Assembly (NCBI RefSeq): GCF_030148435.1
Contig: NZ_JASBTN010000024.1
Coordinates: 37,352 to 101,351 of the forward strand
Source of the DNA: Aliiroseovarius sp.
Lineage (GTDB): Bacteria; Pseudomonadota; Alphaproteobacteria; Rhodobacterales; Rhodobacteraceae
DNA: 64,000 bases
Reading direction: 5' to 3'
This document shows, piece by piece, positions 1 through 8,380 of the stretch. The position numbers and the translations under genes were made by a program. Below the pieces are notes generated by a model that was given only the letters and a program-made list of their open reading frames with translations, was not told the DNA's origin and made no database searches. Every line of letters starts with the position of its first letter. The first letter of the stretch is position 1.

Positions 1-890
1 TTGGCGGCGATATCCTGTCCTCGACCGAGGCGCTATCGCTGACCGAGCTGCCGAAAAGCCTCGCCGTCATCGGCGGTGGCTACATCGGATTGGAGCTGGG
101 CACGGCATTTGCCAAGATGGGAAGCAAGGTGACTGTCGTCGAGGCGACCGATCGCATCCTGCCGACCTACGACAAGGCCTTGACTACACCGGTCGCCGAC
201 CACCTGTCGACACTTGGCGTAACGGTCATGACCGATACGACGGCGCAGGGTTTCGAGGCAGGCCGTCTTGCAACCGACAAGGGGCGTATCGACGCCGAAA
301 AGGTGCTGGTCACGGTTGGCCGCCGCCCCCGCACCCATGGCATCGGTGTCGAGGAACTGGCCCTGACCCTGGACGGGCCGTTCATCCGCATAGATCACAC
401 CTGCCAGACCTCGATGCGCGGCATCTATGCAATCGGCGATGTGACCGGAGACCCGATGCTGGCCCATCGCGCCATGGCGCAGGGTGAGCTGGTGGCCGAA
501 CATGTCGCGGGTCACGCGGTCGAATGGGACAAGCGTGCCATACCGGCGGTCTGTTTCACGGACCCTGAAATCGTCACCTGCGGAGCCCTTCCCGGTGAGG
601 TCGAAGGGACCAAGGCAAGCGACTTTCCTTTCCTGGCCAATGGCCGTGCCATGACCTGCGCGCGCGAAGATGGGTTTGTTCGCGTGGTTTACCGGGAAAG
701 CGACCGGGCCGTTGTCGGGCTGCAAGCGGTCGGGGCCGGCGTTTCGGAACTCTCCGCCGCCTTCTCGCTGGCAATTGAAATGGGCGCCTGCCTGGACGAT
801 ATCGGCGCGACCATCCATGCCCATCCAACCCAGTCGGAAGCCTTGCAGGAGGCCTGCCTCAGAGCGCTGGGGCATGCGCTCCATATCTAG
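1..890 (+). CDS. lpdA: Dihydrolipoyl dehydrogenase (E3), C-terminal part, 5' truncated by window edge
   Basis: Oxidises dihydrolipoyl groups of 2-oxoacid dehydrogenase complexes with NAD+ through FAD (family knowledge). The reading frame is open from base 3, so the gene starts upstream of the window and about 295 residues are visible. Seen here: the NAD-binding GGGYIGLELG motif near the beginning, the second FAD motif (IYAIGDVTG), and the C-terminal dimerisation domain ending with the active-site HAHPTQSE motif that donates the catalytic His-Glu pair. The redox-active Cys pair would lie upstream and cannot be checked. The HAHPT motif favours E3 over glutathione or mercuric reductase. Which 2-oxoacid complex it serves cannot be told. 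Confidence 0.87.
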   Translation, partial: GGDILSSTEALSLTELPKSLAVIGGGYIGLELGTAFAKMGSKVTVVEATDRILPTYDKALTTPVADHLSTLGVTVMTDTTAQGFEAGRLATDKGRIDAEKVLVTVGRRPRTHGIGVEELALTLDGPFIRIDHTCQTSMRGIYAIGDVTGDPMLAHRAMAQGELVAEHVAGHAVEWDKRAIPAVCFTDPEIVTCGALPGEVEGTKASDFPFLANGRAMTCAREDGFVRVVYRESDRAVVGLQAVGAGVSELSAAFSLAIEMGACLDDIGATIHAHPTQSEALQEACLRALGHALHI

Positions 891-967
891 GCCAGGGCCA
901 TCCGGGGCAATTGCATTCCGCGTCGAAACCGGGGCAGAAAGGGGGCAGCACCACCCGGAGACCCCCC

Positions 968-2167
968 ATGCAGCCGCAGCCTTTCAACATCATGACCAAA
1001 CCCATCGGGCCGCGCTGCAATATCGACTGCACCTATTGCTACTACCTTGAAAAGGAAAAGCTCTACCCGTCCGAGAAGAAGTTCCGCATGTCGGATGAGG
1101 TGCTTGAAAGCTACATTCGCCAGACAATCGATGCGTCGATCGAGGCCGGGATGCCCGAGGTGAATTTTGCCTGGCAAGGGGGCGAGCCGACCATGTTGGG
1201 CGTCGACTATTTCCGCAAGATCGTGTCCTTGCAAACGCAGATGGCACCGGCAGGTACGCGGGTGACAAACGCCTTTCAGACCAACGGGATCCTGCTGGAT
1301 GATAACTGGGGGGCCTTTTTGGCCGACAACGGGTTCCTGGTCGGGATCAGCATCGATGGCCCCAAGGCGGTTCACGACCGCTATCGCATTGATCGGGCCG
1401 GGCGCCCGACCTTTGACGCGGTGATGCGCGGGCTGGAGGTGTTGAAACGCCACGACGTGGAGCATAACGCCCTGACCACGGTTCACCGCGCCAATGGCGG
1501 CAAGGGGCGCGAGGTCTACAGGTTCCTCAAACAGCAGGGATTCGAGTTCATCCAGTTCATCCCGATTGCCGAACGCAGCGGCATTGATGGCTTGGCCGGG
1601 GCGCCACAGGTGGACATGGCCCCGGGCAATTCGGTCACGGAATGGAGCGTCGCCCCACGCGCCTATGGCAAGTTTCTGTGCGATGTGTTCGACGCCTGGT
1701 TCAAATCGGACATCGGCCGCGTTTTCGTGCAGCATTTCGACGTGCAGGTTGCCCTGTGGATGGGGCGCCCGTCACCGCTGTGCGTGTTCGCCGAGACCTG
1801 CGGAATGGGGCTCGCGCTGGAACATGACGGCAGCCTTTACAGCTGCGACCACTACGTATACCCGGAATACCGCCTTGGAAACATTACCGAAACCCCGCTG
1901 CGCGAGATGCTATGGACGGATCGGCAAGCCGAGTTCGGCCAAGACAAGCTGACCGGCCTGACCGCACAGTGCCAAGCCTGCCAGTTCCGGTTCGCCTGCA
2001 ACGGGGGCTGCCCGAAACACCGCTTCGCCAAGGCGCGTGACGGCGAGGCCGGGCACAATTACTTCTGCGAAAGCTACACGATGTTCTTCCATCACGCCGG
2101 TGCGCGTGTGCGCGAAATGGCCCGGCTGGTGGCACAGGGACGCCCCGCAACCGACGCCATGCGCTGA
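968..2167 (+). CDS. Anaerobic sulfatase-maturating enzyme-like radical SAM/SPASM protein
   Basis: Family members convert a Cys or Ser of type I sulfatases to the catalytic formylglycine, using S-adenosylmethionine and Fe-S clusters. The 399-aa product starts with the phrase FNIMTKPIGPRCN. Its radical-SAM CX3CX2C motif is at Cys17, Cys21 and Cys24. The C-terminal SPASM region carries a Cys-rich cluster pattern (CGMG, SCDHYVYPEY, CQACQF, CNGGCPKHR) expected to hold two auxiliary 4Fe-4S clusters. The ATG at 968 has GGAG 7 nt upstream; an in-frame ATG at 911 would add 19 atypical residues. No sulfatase gene lies in the window, so the substrate is unknown. Confidence 0.88.
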   Translation: MQPQPFNIMTKPIGPRCNIDCTYCYYLEKEKLYPSEKKFRMSDEVLESYIRQTIDASIEAGMPEVNFAWQGGEPTMLGVDYFRKIVSLQTQMAPAGTRVTNAFQTNGILLDDNWGAFLADNGFLVGISIDGPKAVHDRYRIDRAGRPTFDAVMRGLEVLKRHDVEHNALTTVHRANGGKGREVYRFLKQQGFEFIQFIPIAERSGIDGLAGAPQVDMAPGNSVTEWSVAPRAYGKFLCDVFDAWFKSDIGRVFVQHFDVQVALWMGRPSPLCVFAETCGMGLALEHDGSLYSCDHYVYPEYRLGNITETPLREMLWTDRQAEFGQDKLTGLTAQCQACQFRFACNGGCPKHRFAKARDGEAGHNYFCESYTMFFHHAGARVREMARLVAQGRPATDAMR

Positions 2168-2197
2168 CCTGCCGCGCACGTGCCGGAAACAGGCGCG

Positions 2198-2566
2198 TCA
2201 GCGCCGCGCGAAGGCCCGGATGATGCCGTAGATTATCAGACCGAAGACGAGGTAGAGCAGAACGGCAAGCGGCTCAAACGGGTCGATCGGGCCCATGTTC
2301 GGTTCCAGGAAATTGACGATCACGAAGCCGGCAGCCGCGAACCCGGCGGCCAGGGAGACGATCATCGTCAAAAGCTTGGCGAATACGGACCCGCCCCTGG
2401 GCTTGTCGTCGGACTGGCCGGTTTCGATGCGAATGTCCTCGTCATTGTTGACGATGACGATCCGGGTGCCCTCGTCGTCACGCTTGCGGCGACGGCGTGC
2501 ACCATTTCCGAAAATCCCCAGAACGGCGACCGCGACGACCATGATGACGATGACTTCGATGGACAT
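2198..2566 (-). CDS. Small membrane protein, unknown function
   Basis: I do not recognise a family. The 122-aa product has a predicted membrane helix at residues 3-20, then a very basic stretch (RRRRKR, 24-29) followed by an acidic loop (VNNDEDIRIE). Two further helices lie at about 64-87 and 99-118. The basic patch after the first helix suggests the loop is cytoplasmic. It is the last gene of the minus-strand run that begins with the TrkA-N/RyR/SLOG-like gene at 6736, 22 nt after the previous gene. Coding potential is supported by the hydrophobic periodicity and by tight packing with its neighbours. Confidence 0.6.
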   Translation of the reverse strand: MSIEVIVIMVVAVAVLGIFGNGARRRRKRDDEGTRIVIVNNDEDIRIETGQSDDKPRGGSVFAKLLTMIVSLAAGFAAAGFVIVNFLEPNMGPIDPFEPLAVLLYLVFGLIIYGIIRAFARR

Positions 2567-2588
2567 GTTTCGTGCCTTTCAGAAAACC

Positions 2589-2894
2589 TCAGAAAACCCA
2601 GGCGATCAGCACCCAGATCAGGAGGAAGAAGACGAAGAAGGCCGGCAGGGTGAACTGGATCTCTCCGATCAGCCCGTCACCGGCGGTGAGCATCAGCACG
2701 ACGATCACCACCAGCGTCACCAGGAATGCCGAGATCGCCGCCCCCTTCAGCCCCACCCCGGGCGCCAGGGCGGCGGATACGGACGGGGCAACAAAGACCA
2801 GAAGGACCACCACCAGCGCTACGACGACGATCGCAATGATCAGGAACAGCCGGGTCGTTGACTTGCGCTCTTCCAGGTCTCTGTTCGATGGCAT
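2589..2894 (-). CDS. Small three-helix membrane protein, unknown function
   Basis: The 101-aa product is dominated by three hydrophobic segments (about 15-38, 50-70 and 81-101) with a charged N-terminus (MPSNRDLEERKS). No catalytic or binding motif is visible and no family is recognised. It lies 12 nt after the PH-domain gene and 22 nt before the next small membrane protein, so the three are probably co-transcribed. A structural or accessory role in a membrane complex is possible, but that is only inferred from position. Confidence 0.58.
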   Translation of the reverse strand: MPSNRDLEERKSTTRLFLIIAIVVVALVVVLLVFVAPSVSAALAPGVGLKGAAISAFLVTLVVIVVLMLTAGDGLIGEIQFTLPAFFVFFLLIWVLIAWVF

Positions 2895-2906
2895 GGCGAT
2901 TGGCTC

Positions 2907-3320
2907 CTACCCGTCAACGATTTCGCGGATGAGATGCGGATCCGGCATGCCCGCAACGCGGATTTCCGGCTGGTCGCCAGCCGAATAGAACGCGACCTCC
3001 GCCACCCCCAGAATCCTCTGAAGAAAGCTCTGGTCGATGCGAATGGACCGGATCGAGGCGAGGCTCATTTCGGTACGGTCCTTCGCCAGCAAACCGTTTA
3101 CATAGCGCACTTCGTTATCCGTGATCGTCAGGCGGTGTGCCTTTGACAGGACAAAAAGAACGAGCCACCCGAGGATGAGCAAAGCCAGAACCAGCAGGAT
3201 CAGCTGCGGGGCCTGCCCCGACAGGATCAGCGCCAGCGCGACCGCTATGACGCTGATCACGAAGACCGCGGGATTGTTGCGCAGCACCGGCGGATTCGCG
3301 TCATACCTGACCGATTGCAT
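2907..3320 (-). CDS. Bacterial PH-domain (bPH2/YdbS-like) membrane protein
   Basis: The 137-aa product has two membrane helices (about 19-36 and 38-58), followed by the short beta-rich bPH2 domain. The tell-tale segment is HRLTITDNEVRYVNG...LASIRSIRIDQS, with a turn at GVAEVAFYSAGD. Such domains are anchored to the cytoplasmic face and are thought to bind lipids or proteins; no enzymatic role is known. I chose the ATG at 3320, with a G-rich stretch about 11-16 nt upstream, because the in-frame start at 3380 would add 20 residues that read like non-coding sequence. It sits 69 nt downstream of the TIR-like membrane protein gene on the same strand. Confidence 0.72.
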   Translation of the reverse strand: MQSVRYDANPPVLRNNPAVFVISVIAVALALILSGQAPQLILLVLALLILGWLVLFVLSKAHRLTITDNEVRYVNGLLAKDRTEMSLASIRSIRIDQSFLQRILGVAEVAFYSAGDQPEIRVAGMPDPHLIREIVDG

Positions 3321-3389
3321 CGTGCGATTACCCCCATTGCTTCCCTGATCGAATGCTACCCGATTTCGTGCGGGTTTCAAAACTCCGCG

Positions 3390-4376
3390 TCAGAATGGCC
3401 ACCAGTCGGGCTCGACAATCCAGAACGGGCCTTCCTGGTTGTCAAAGCCCAACATGCCATTGGCCCAGTAAACGTAGCCGAAAAGCCCGACAACAGCAGC
3501 GACGATCAGGATGAGAAACAGGTAGAAACGCAAGATCTTGAAGTAAATCAGCGTGACGGACCGACGCGGCCGTTCCACATTCACTCCCAGATCGCCGTAG
3601 ATTTCCGACAGGGCCACTGCGCTCTGAGCGGCCGTATCGGACGCGGCCAGCCCGGCCCCCACGGCACGGGTGGTCTTCTTGGGAAGGGGTTTGAAATACG
3701 GATTCCACTGATTGTCGAAGAACAGAAAACCGACCACCCCCGGGGAGGCGTAGCGCGCCAGGCGGCCCGTCGGCATCGGTGGCAGGTTGAGATCGGCGTT
3801 CTCTTGGGCAAGGGCACGAAACCGCTCCCAGGCCTCCGGATCATTGGGCACCATGATCGTCAGGCGGCTGGGGTGCAGGCGGTCACGCACCTGGCGGAGC
3901 TCCCAGCCCAGCCCGGGTGTATCGCCACCATAGATCAGGACCAGCCGGGCTTGCCCCAGCAGATCCAGAACGCATTCATGCCAGTTGTCGTCCTCGAGAT
4001 AGAGCCGCGCCGCGCCAAGCGGAGGCAGCCGTTCGCCTGGCTGACCGATTGCGACAAGCGGTCCGGTGGGGGCGAACATGTCGGCAAATCCCCGTTCCTC
4101 GTCGAAAACCGCGGCCTCGTTGGTAAAAGACCTCAGATAGAGGATCGGCGGGCGGGGGTCGTTGGCCATGACCTCCTGGGCCAGAGGCTGCAGATGCCGG
4201 CTGCCCCAGCCCCAGAACCAGAACGCCAGCAAGGCCCCAAGGAGCAGAGCGGCCCGCCCCGCGTTGTCGCTGTTCGGGTAGAATTCCTGGGCGGCCACGA
4301 AGATCGCGAAACCCGATACGATCCCGACCACACGCAGGAAATACCCGAAGGCTCTGCTTTGTCGCGGTTGCGTCAC
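3390..4376 (-). CDS. Membrane protein with TIR-like/Rossmannoid domain
   Basis: 328 aa. Two N-terminal membrane helices (about 13-30 and 42-57) are followed by a cytoplasmic domain of roughly 70-270 and one C-terminal helix (about 280-303). The domain begins PPILYLRSFTNE (76-87), continues with the conserved PGERLPPLGAARLY (113-126), DDNW (129-132) and hydrophobic strand ARLVLIYGG (143-151), and ends in TPGLGWELRQV (153-163). The GLxWE motif with Glu159 resembles the catalytic-glutamate region of TIR/STIR-like domains; that relationship is inferred from pattern. The GTG start at 4376 overlaps the TGA of the upstream gene (GTGA), with GGGGAGGG as ribosome site, so the two are translationally coupled. 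Function unknown: likely a membrane sensor or effector partner of the upstream protein. Confidence 0.72.
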   Translation of the reverse strand: MTQPRQSRAFGYFLRVVGIVSGFAIFVAAQEFYPNSDNAGRAALLLGALLAFWFWGWGSRHLQPLAQEVMANDPRPPILYLRSFTNEAAVFDEERGFADMFAPTGPLVAIGQPGERLPPLGAARLYLEDDNWHECVLDLLGQARLVLIYGGDTPGLGWELRQVRDRLHPSRLTIMVPNDPEAWERFRALAQENADLNLPPMPTGRLARYASPGVVGFLFFDNQWNPYFKPLPKKTTRAVGAGLAASDTAAQSAVALSEIYGDLGVNVERPRRSVTLIYFKILRFYLFLILIVAAVVGLFGYVYWANGMLGFDNQEGPFWIVEPDWWPF

Positions 4377-6736
4377 GTGGCCCTCCCCGCTTCCCGAGTG
4401 TTTTGCGAAATCGTCCTGTTGCGCTCGAAGGGCAGGACATGCGCCTGCGCGCGCACAGCGCCGGTCCCGGCCCAGCGGTATTCTTGCGGGACCGATCCGC
4501 GCCTGGCCCATGCGGCGACATCGCCTGTTCCGCCCGGCCCGGCAGCAGGCGCACCGTCCCAGACAAGGACAATGTGGTCACAATGCTGCAAAAGCCACGC
4601 CCCCAGCGCCGAGAACTGTCGCTGACGTCCTGTTTCTGTCTGGTTGGCGGGATCGAGAAGCGGCAGCTCAAAGACCTGTTCGGCCTCGTTCAACAACTCG
4701 TGAAACTCTTTCAGAGAGTTTCGCCGAGCAGGGTCCGCGGCTGCATTGGCTGGCGGAAGGAAATCCGCGCGGTAGATATCGAGCGCAAAGGGCAGCGGCA
4801 CGATCAAACGCGCGCCCAGGCGCGACATGGACCGTTGCGCCACCACCCTGTCCGCCCCTTCCGCAAGCGGCGAGACCAGTTCGAACACATGTCCCGGGTG
4901 GGTGCGGCGGATCTCGTCCAGCGTGGCGTCAATCTTCGAGACCAGCGCCCGGTTCTTCAGCGAAATCCCCGTGTCGCGATGACCGGAAACGCCCAGCCGT
5001 GTCACCCGGGCGATCCGCTTGCCCACGCTTTCCACCAGCGCCGGGATTGCCCGGACAAGCGCCATGTCATAGGCCCGGACGGCCTCGGGAAGATCCTGCC
5101 ATGGCAGAAGGTCCGGGTGGAGCTTGCGTTGATCGTCGCGTGATTCGTCAGGCTGCCACCCCAGGACCAGACGTTCGGCCACCCAGCGATCGTGCTCTGC
5201 CCGGGCCATCAGCGCGAACTCGTCCTCCGAAAGCTCCGCAGGCGCATGCGCGGCATTTTCGGACAGGGTGCAGCCGATCAGGTCCAGCTTGGCGCTGATG
5301 TGATCGACAAAGGACCTGTTGGAATAGCGGTACTGTTCACCAAGGTCGGCCCAGGGCCGGGCAGCAGGCTTTGACATGGTATCCGGCGAACCGGATCGGG
5401 ACGCCTCGGCGACATAGGTCTGATGGTTGATGCGCGCCATCCTGTCCTGTTGCTGAGCGACAACCTGGTGCCAGCCAAGCACATTGGGGGAGACGCCGAA
5501 TGCGGTCACGAGGGTAGATGGATAGGGCCGCGCCGACCCGGCCGTTTCGCTCCATGTCCACCCCATCATCTGCGGGGAGCAGAAGATGGGGGCACAGCCG
5601 CCGGGGCGTGACCTGGTGGCCTCGCGCAGCCGCAGGACGAAATCCACGGCCACCCAGTCGTCCTCCATGCAAACGACATATTGGCTGAACGGTTCCGCGC
5701 CCGCCACAAGGGTATCCGCGAACGCCGTCTCACCGCGAAAATCGGCAGGGACATGGCCAATCTCGCAAACGGATGCCAGCCGTTCGGCAATCGGAGCAAC
5801 CCAGGCGGCGTTTTCACAAATCACCGAGATCGCGGGGATCGGTCCGTCGACGGTTTGCGCGTGAATGGCGATCTGATGAATGATCTCCCTTGCAAGAGGC
5901 CCCTCCCCGAACAGGGCGATATTGGGCCGATGGCGTCCAAGCCATTTCGCATATCGCCAAGGCGGAAAGCGCAGCACAAACTGCCGCGCGGCCGCCTCTT
6001 CCGGGCTGTAGAATTCGATCTTCGGGGCGGGATCTACCGCCAGGGACTGATCTTCGATGACCTGATCGCGAAAGTGCGACGCATTGGCATGGCAAATGAT
6101 CCGCGGCTGTTTCGCCGTGGCGGAAACGTCCGCTCCGATCTGCGCGGAGATCAGACGCGAGATCGCGATATTCTCGTGATCCCCGCCACAGAACACAATG
6201 ATTTCCGACGCTCTGGCTGCGCCGGCCTGCCGCAGGGGTTCCGCTGCCCCGGCGTCTCCACCAACGAAGAAAAACCGTCGTGGCCGCGGCACGAACACCC
6301 GCGCCATGGTTTCGCCCCGGTCAATCGCAACCACCCGCTTGCCCTGCGCCAGGCTGTCACGGATCAGCGCCTGGCCGCGCGCGCCCATGCCGACCACCAC
6401 GGTGTGCCCCCTGACCAGACGGCGATGAAAGAAGCGGCTGGCAGCGTCGGCAAGATCACTCCAAACGAGCTGAAGGAACGCAAATATCGTGACAACCGGC
6501 GCAAGGAATGCCGCGCTCAACAACGCCCAATGCGCAGAGCCCGGACCACCGGGCAGTTGTTCCAACACGCGCCCCTCGACCACGAACAGCTGAACCACGC
6601 CGTAAAGGTCATCCACGAATTCCCTGTCGCCGATGAAGTCGGTCCAGCTGCGCGCGCCTTTCAGCCCGAACAGAGCCATGCCGCTGACAAAGCAGAACAG
6701 CAGGATAAGCCATAGCCAGACCGGAAATCTCCGCAT
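4373..6736 (-). CDS. Membrane TrkA-N / RyR / SLOG-like multidomain protein (ion-channel-like)
   Basis: 787 aa. Two membrane helices (6-25 and 72-93) flank a short loop, as in two-helix K+ channels. They are followed by a TrkA-N/RCK Rossmann domain (111-235, nucleotide motif VVVGMGARGQ and acidic IDR), a second Rossmann-like unit (272-390, IALFGEGPLAREI) and a RyR domain (465-570, with MARAEHDRWVAERL and RDDQRKLHPDLLPW). A C-terminal SLOG-like nucleotide-binding domain (580-770) carries GVSGHRDTG, SPLAEGADRVV and HCDHIVLVWDG. Aravind-group analyses of nucleotide-centred conflict systems predicted RyR and SLOG domains to sense nucleotide-derived ligands; this assignment is by motif only. The ATG at 6736 is preceded by GGGGAGGGG. 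A classical selectivity-filter sequence (TVGYG) is absent, so conduction is uncertain. Confidence 0.78.
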   Translation of the reverse strand: MRRFPVWLWLILLFCFVSGMALFGLKGARSWTDFIGDREFVDDLYGVVQLFVVEGRVLEQLPGGPGSAHWALLSAAFLAPVVTIFAFLQLVWSDLADAASRFFHRRLVRGHTVVVGMGARGQALIRDSLAQGKRVVAIDRGETMARVFVPRPRRFFFVGGDAGAAEPLRQAGAARASEIIVFCGGDHENIAISRLISAQIGADVSATAKQPRIICHANASHFRDQVIEDQSLAVDPAPKIEFYSPEEAAARQFVLRFPPWRYAKWLGRHRPNIALFGEGPLAREIIHQIAIHAQTVDGPIPAISVICENAAWVAPIAERLASVCEIGHVPADFRGETAFADTLVAGAEPFSQYVVCMEDDWVAVDFVLRLREATRSRPGGCAPIFCSPQMMGWTWSETAGSARPYPSTLVTAFGVSPNVLGWHQVVAQQQDRMARINHQTYVAEASRSGSPDTMSKPAARPWADLGEQYRYSNRSFVDHISAKLDLIGCTLSENAAHAPAELSEDEFALMARAEHDRWVAERLVLGWQPDESRDDQRKLHPDLLPWQDLPEAVRAYDMALVRAIPALVESVGKRIARVTRLGVSGHRDTGISLKNRALVSKIDATLDEIRRTHPGHVFELVSPLAEGADRVVAQRSMSRLGARLIVPLPFALDIYRADFLPPANAAADPARRNSLKEFHELLNEAEQVFELPLLDPANQTETGRQRQFSALGAWLLQHCDHIVLVWDGAPAAGPGGTGDVAAWARRGSVPQEYRWAGTGAVRAQAHVLPFERNRTISQNTREAGRAT

Positions 6737-6787
6737 CGCCCCTCCCCGCAGGTCCGAACCCTTCGGCCCTATAGCCGATAAACTCAC

Positions 6788-6816
6788 ATTATCAGCTTCC
6801 TGGCGGACGGTTGAAA
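6788..6816 (-). promoter_or_regulatory. Possible sigma-70-type promoter of the TrkA-N/RyR/SLOG operon
   Basis: On the minus strand a -10-like GATAAT (6788-6793) is spaced 17 nt from TTTCAA (6811-6816). The segment sits about 50 nt upstream of the ATG at 6736, in the 171-nt gap after the LysR-type gene. The -10 is good but the -35 is poor, so this is only a candidate. Confidence 0.3.
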
Positions 6817-6907
6817 ATTTTTCCCGGACGGAAACGGGGCGGACCGGTGGGCCGGCTTGAAGCGAAATCGGGACGGCGGTACGCCGGTTGGAAAGGCGAT
6901 CTCCGGT

Positions 6908-7810
6908 TCACCGATTGTCCGGCGACCCATTCCCCCGGGAGGGCTCGGAGGACCGACGCTGTTTCAGCCGCTCGAACGCGGATTGCATTTCCTCGGCGAT
7001 GAAGTTCTGAACCATCTGGATGCGGACATTTCGGCCAACCTCTTCCTGGATGGCGCTCCAGATCGGAACCGAAAGCGCTGGCACGTCTTCGCGAACGCTC
7101 TGAATTCGACTGTCCGGGTCTCCCAGGAACCTTGGCAGGAAGGCCCTTCCCAACCCGGCGGCAACCATCTCGCGGACCACAAGAAAACTGTCGGCTTCAC
7201 AGAGAATACGGCTGTTCGGTATGTTTCTGCCCATCCATTTGGCCGCTGCCGACCGGGTCAGGCCGGCACCAAGACCTATCCACACCTCGGTCCGGGGATC
7301 GGCGGTATAGACGCCGAATTCCAGGTCCCCCGCGAAAACGCCAAGCATCCCCTCTTCCAGGCGTGGCGTCGGCCGGATCGCGACATCCGCCGCCAACCGG
7401 GACAGGTCATGGTGGGTATTCGCGCTCAACAGGCGGAGTGACAGTTCGGGATAGGTTGCCCGGATTGTCTTCAGAATCGGCGGCAGCACGACCTGAGAAA
7501 TACTGTCCGTGGACGTAATACGCACCGTTCCCGACAGGGTCTCGTCAGAGCCAAGCACGGCACGATCCACGGAATACACCGCGTCCTCGACATTGCGCGC
7601 GGCCAGCAGGATCGCTTCCGCTTCGGGCAGGACGCTATAGCCGGACTGCGACTTGCGAAACACGGGCCGCCCGCAGCGCTGTTCGAAAGCCGCGACACGG
7701 CGCATCACCGTCGCATGGGTGACGCCCAGCCGACGCGCGGTCGCGTTCAGCGATCCCTCGTCCGCGACCGCCAGTACGAACTTGATATCATCCCAGTTGC
7801 TCTTGTTCAT
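6908..7810 (-). CDS. LysR-family transcriptional regulator
   Basis: 300 aa. The N-terminal winged helix-turn-helix is clear (residues 6-62: FVLAVADEGSLNATARRLGVTHATVMRRVAAFEQ). It is followed by a linker helix and a periplasmic-binding-like effector domain (about 90-280). It faces away from the cytochrome c' gene across a 90-nt gap, the usual LysR arrangement, so it may regulate the two cytochrome genes; that is inferred from position. The effector domain is ordinary in length. No inducer can be assigned. Confidence 0.9.
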   Translation of the reverse strand: MNKSNWDDIKFVLAVADEGSLNATARRLGVTHATVMRRVAAFEQRCGRPVFRKSQSGYSVLPEAEAILLAARNVEDAVYSVDRAVLGSDETLSGTVRITSTDSISQVVLPPILKTIRATYPELSLRLLSANTHHDLSRLAADVAIRPTPRLEEGMLGVFAGDLEFGVYTADPRTEVWIGLGAGLTRSAAAKWMGRNIPNSRILCEADSFLVVREMVAAGLGRAFLPRFLGDPDSRIQSVREDVPALSVPIWSAIQEEVGRNVRIQMVQNFIAEEMQSAFERLKQRRSSEPSRGNGSPDNR

Positions 7811-7841
7811 TTTTTAACAGATATCCAAAATTTTCTGCCAG

Positions 7842-7869
7842 TTGAACGAAAAATTGGGCGTGCTAGGCT
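7842..7869 (+). promoter_or_regulatory. Possible promoter of the cytochrome c' gene
   Basis: TTGAAC (7842-7847) and TAGGCT (7864-7869) are spaced 16 nt, about 30 nt before the ATG at 7901. They lie in the divergent gap with the LysR gene, next to an AAAATTTT palindrome that could be part of a LysR-type operator. The -10 match is weak. Confidence 0.25.
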
Positions 7870-7900
7870 CGGCTGCAGTTTTCGTACCAAGGAGTTCTTC

Positions 7901-8368
7901 ATGAAAACCTCTGCCATCCTGTCCGCCGTGAGCCTCGCCGCAACCCTTGTCGCCGGGACCGCTTTTGCCGACGACAGCCGCCACGCGGCCGTAAAGGCCC
8001 GCACGGCCATCATGGGGCTCTATGCCAACAACCTTGGCCAGCTCGGCGCCATGGCGAAGGGCGAAGCCGACTACAATGCCGAAGCCGCAACCAAGGCCGC
8101 CAACAACCTGGCGCTTCTGGTGCAGCTCGACCAGTCCACCCTGTGGCCACAGGGCTCTGACAACGGCGCCATGGACGGAACACGCGCCCTGCCCGACCTG
8201 TGGCAGAATTTCCCCGACGTGATGGCGAAGGGCGAAGCCCTTGGCAAAGCCGTGACCACGATGCAGGGCGCGGCGGGCACCGATCTGGCCTCGCTTCAGG
8301 CGGCCATGGGCGGACTCGGCGGAGCATGCAGCGCCTGCCACAAGGCCTACCGCGCGCCCGAGAACTGA
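7901..8368 (+). CDS. Cytochrome c'
   Basis: 155 aa, exported and attached to heme c. The N-terminus MKTSAILSAVSLAATLVAGTAFA is a Sec signal peptide cut after AFA. The mature part is an all-helical four-helix-bundle type. The single heme motif CSACH (Cys143, Cys146, His147) lies near the C-terminus followed by KAYR, which is diagnostic of cytochrome c'. Family members bind NO, or carry electrons, in the periplasm. AAGGAG lies 7 nt before the ATG. The diheme cytochrome gene follows after 12 nt, indicating one operon; the divergent LysR gene may control it. Confidence 0.9.
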   Translation: MKTSAILSAVSLAATLVAGTAFADDSRHAAVKARTAIMGLYANNLGQLGAMAKGEADYNAEAATKAANNLALLVQLDQSTLWPQGSDNGAMDGTRALPDLWQNFPDVMAKGEALGKAVTTMQGAAGTDLASLQAAMGGLGGACSACHKAYRAPEN

Positions 8369-8380
8369 TCCGGTCCGGTC

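Noticed and set aside
3315..4625. 436-codon plus-strand frame opposite the TIR-like gene
   Set aside because: Opposite strand of two coupled genes with good ribosome sites; no recognised motifs.
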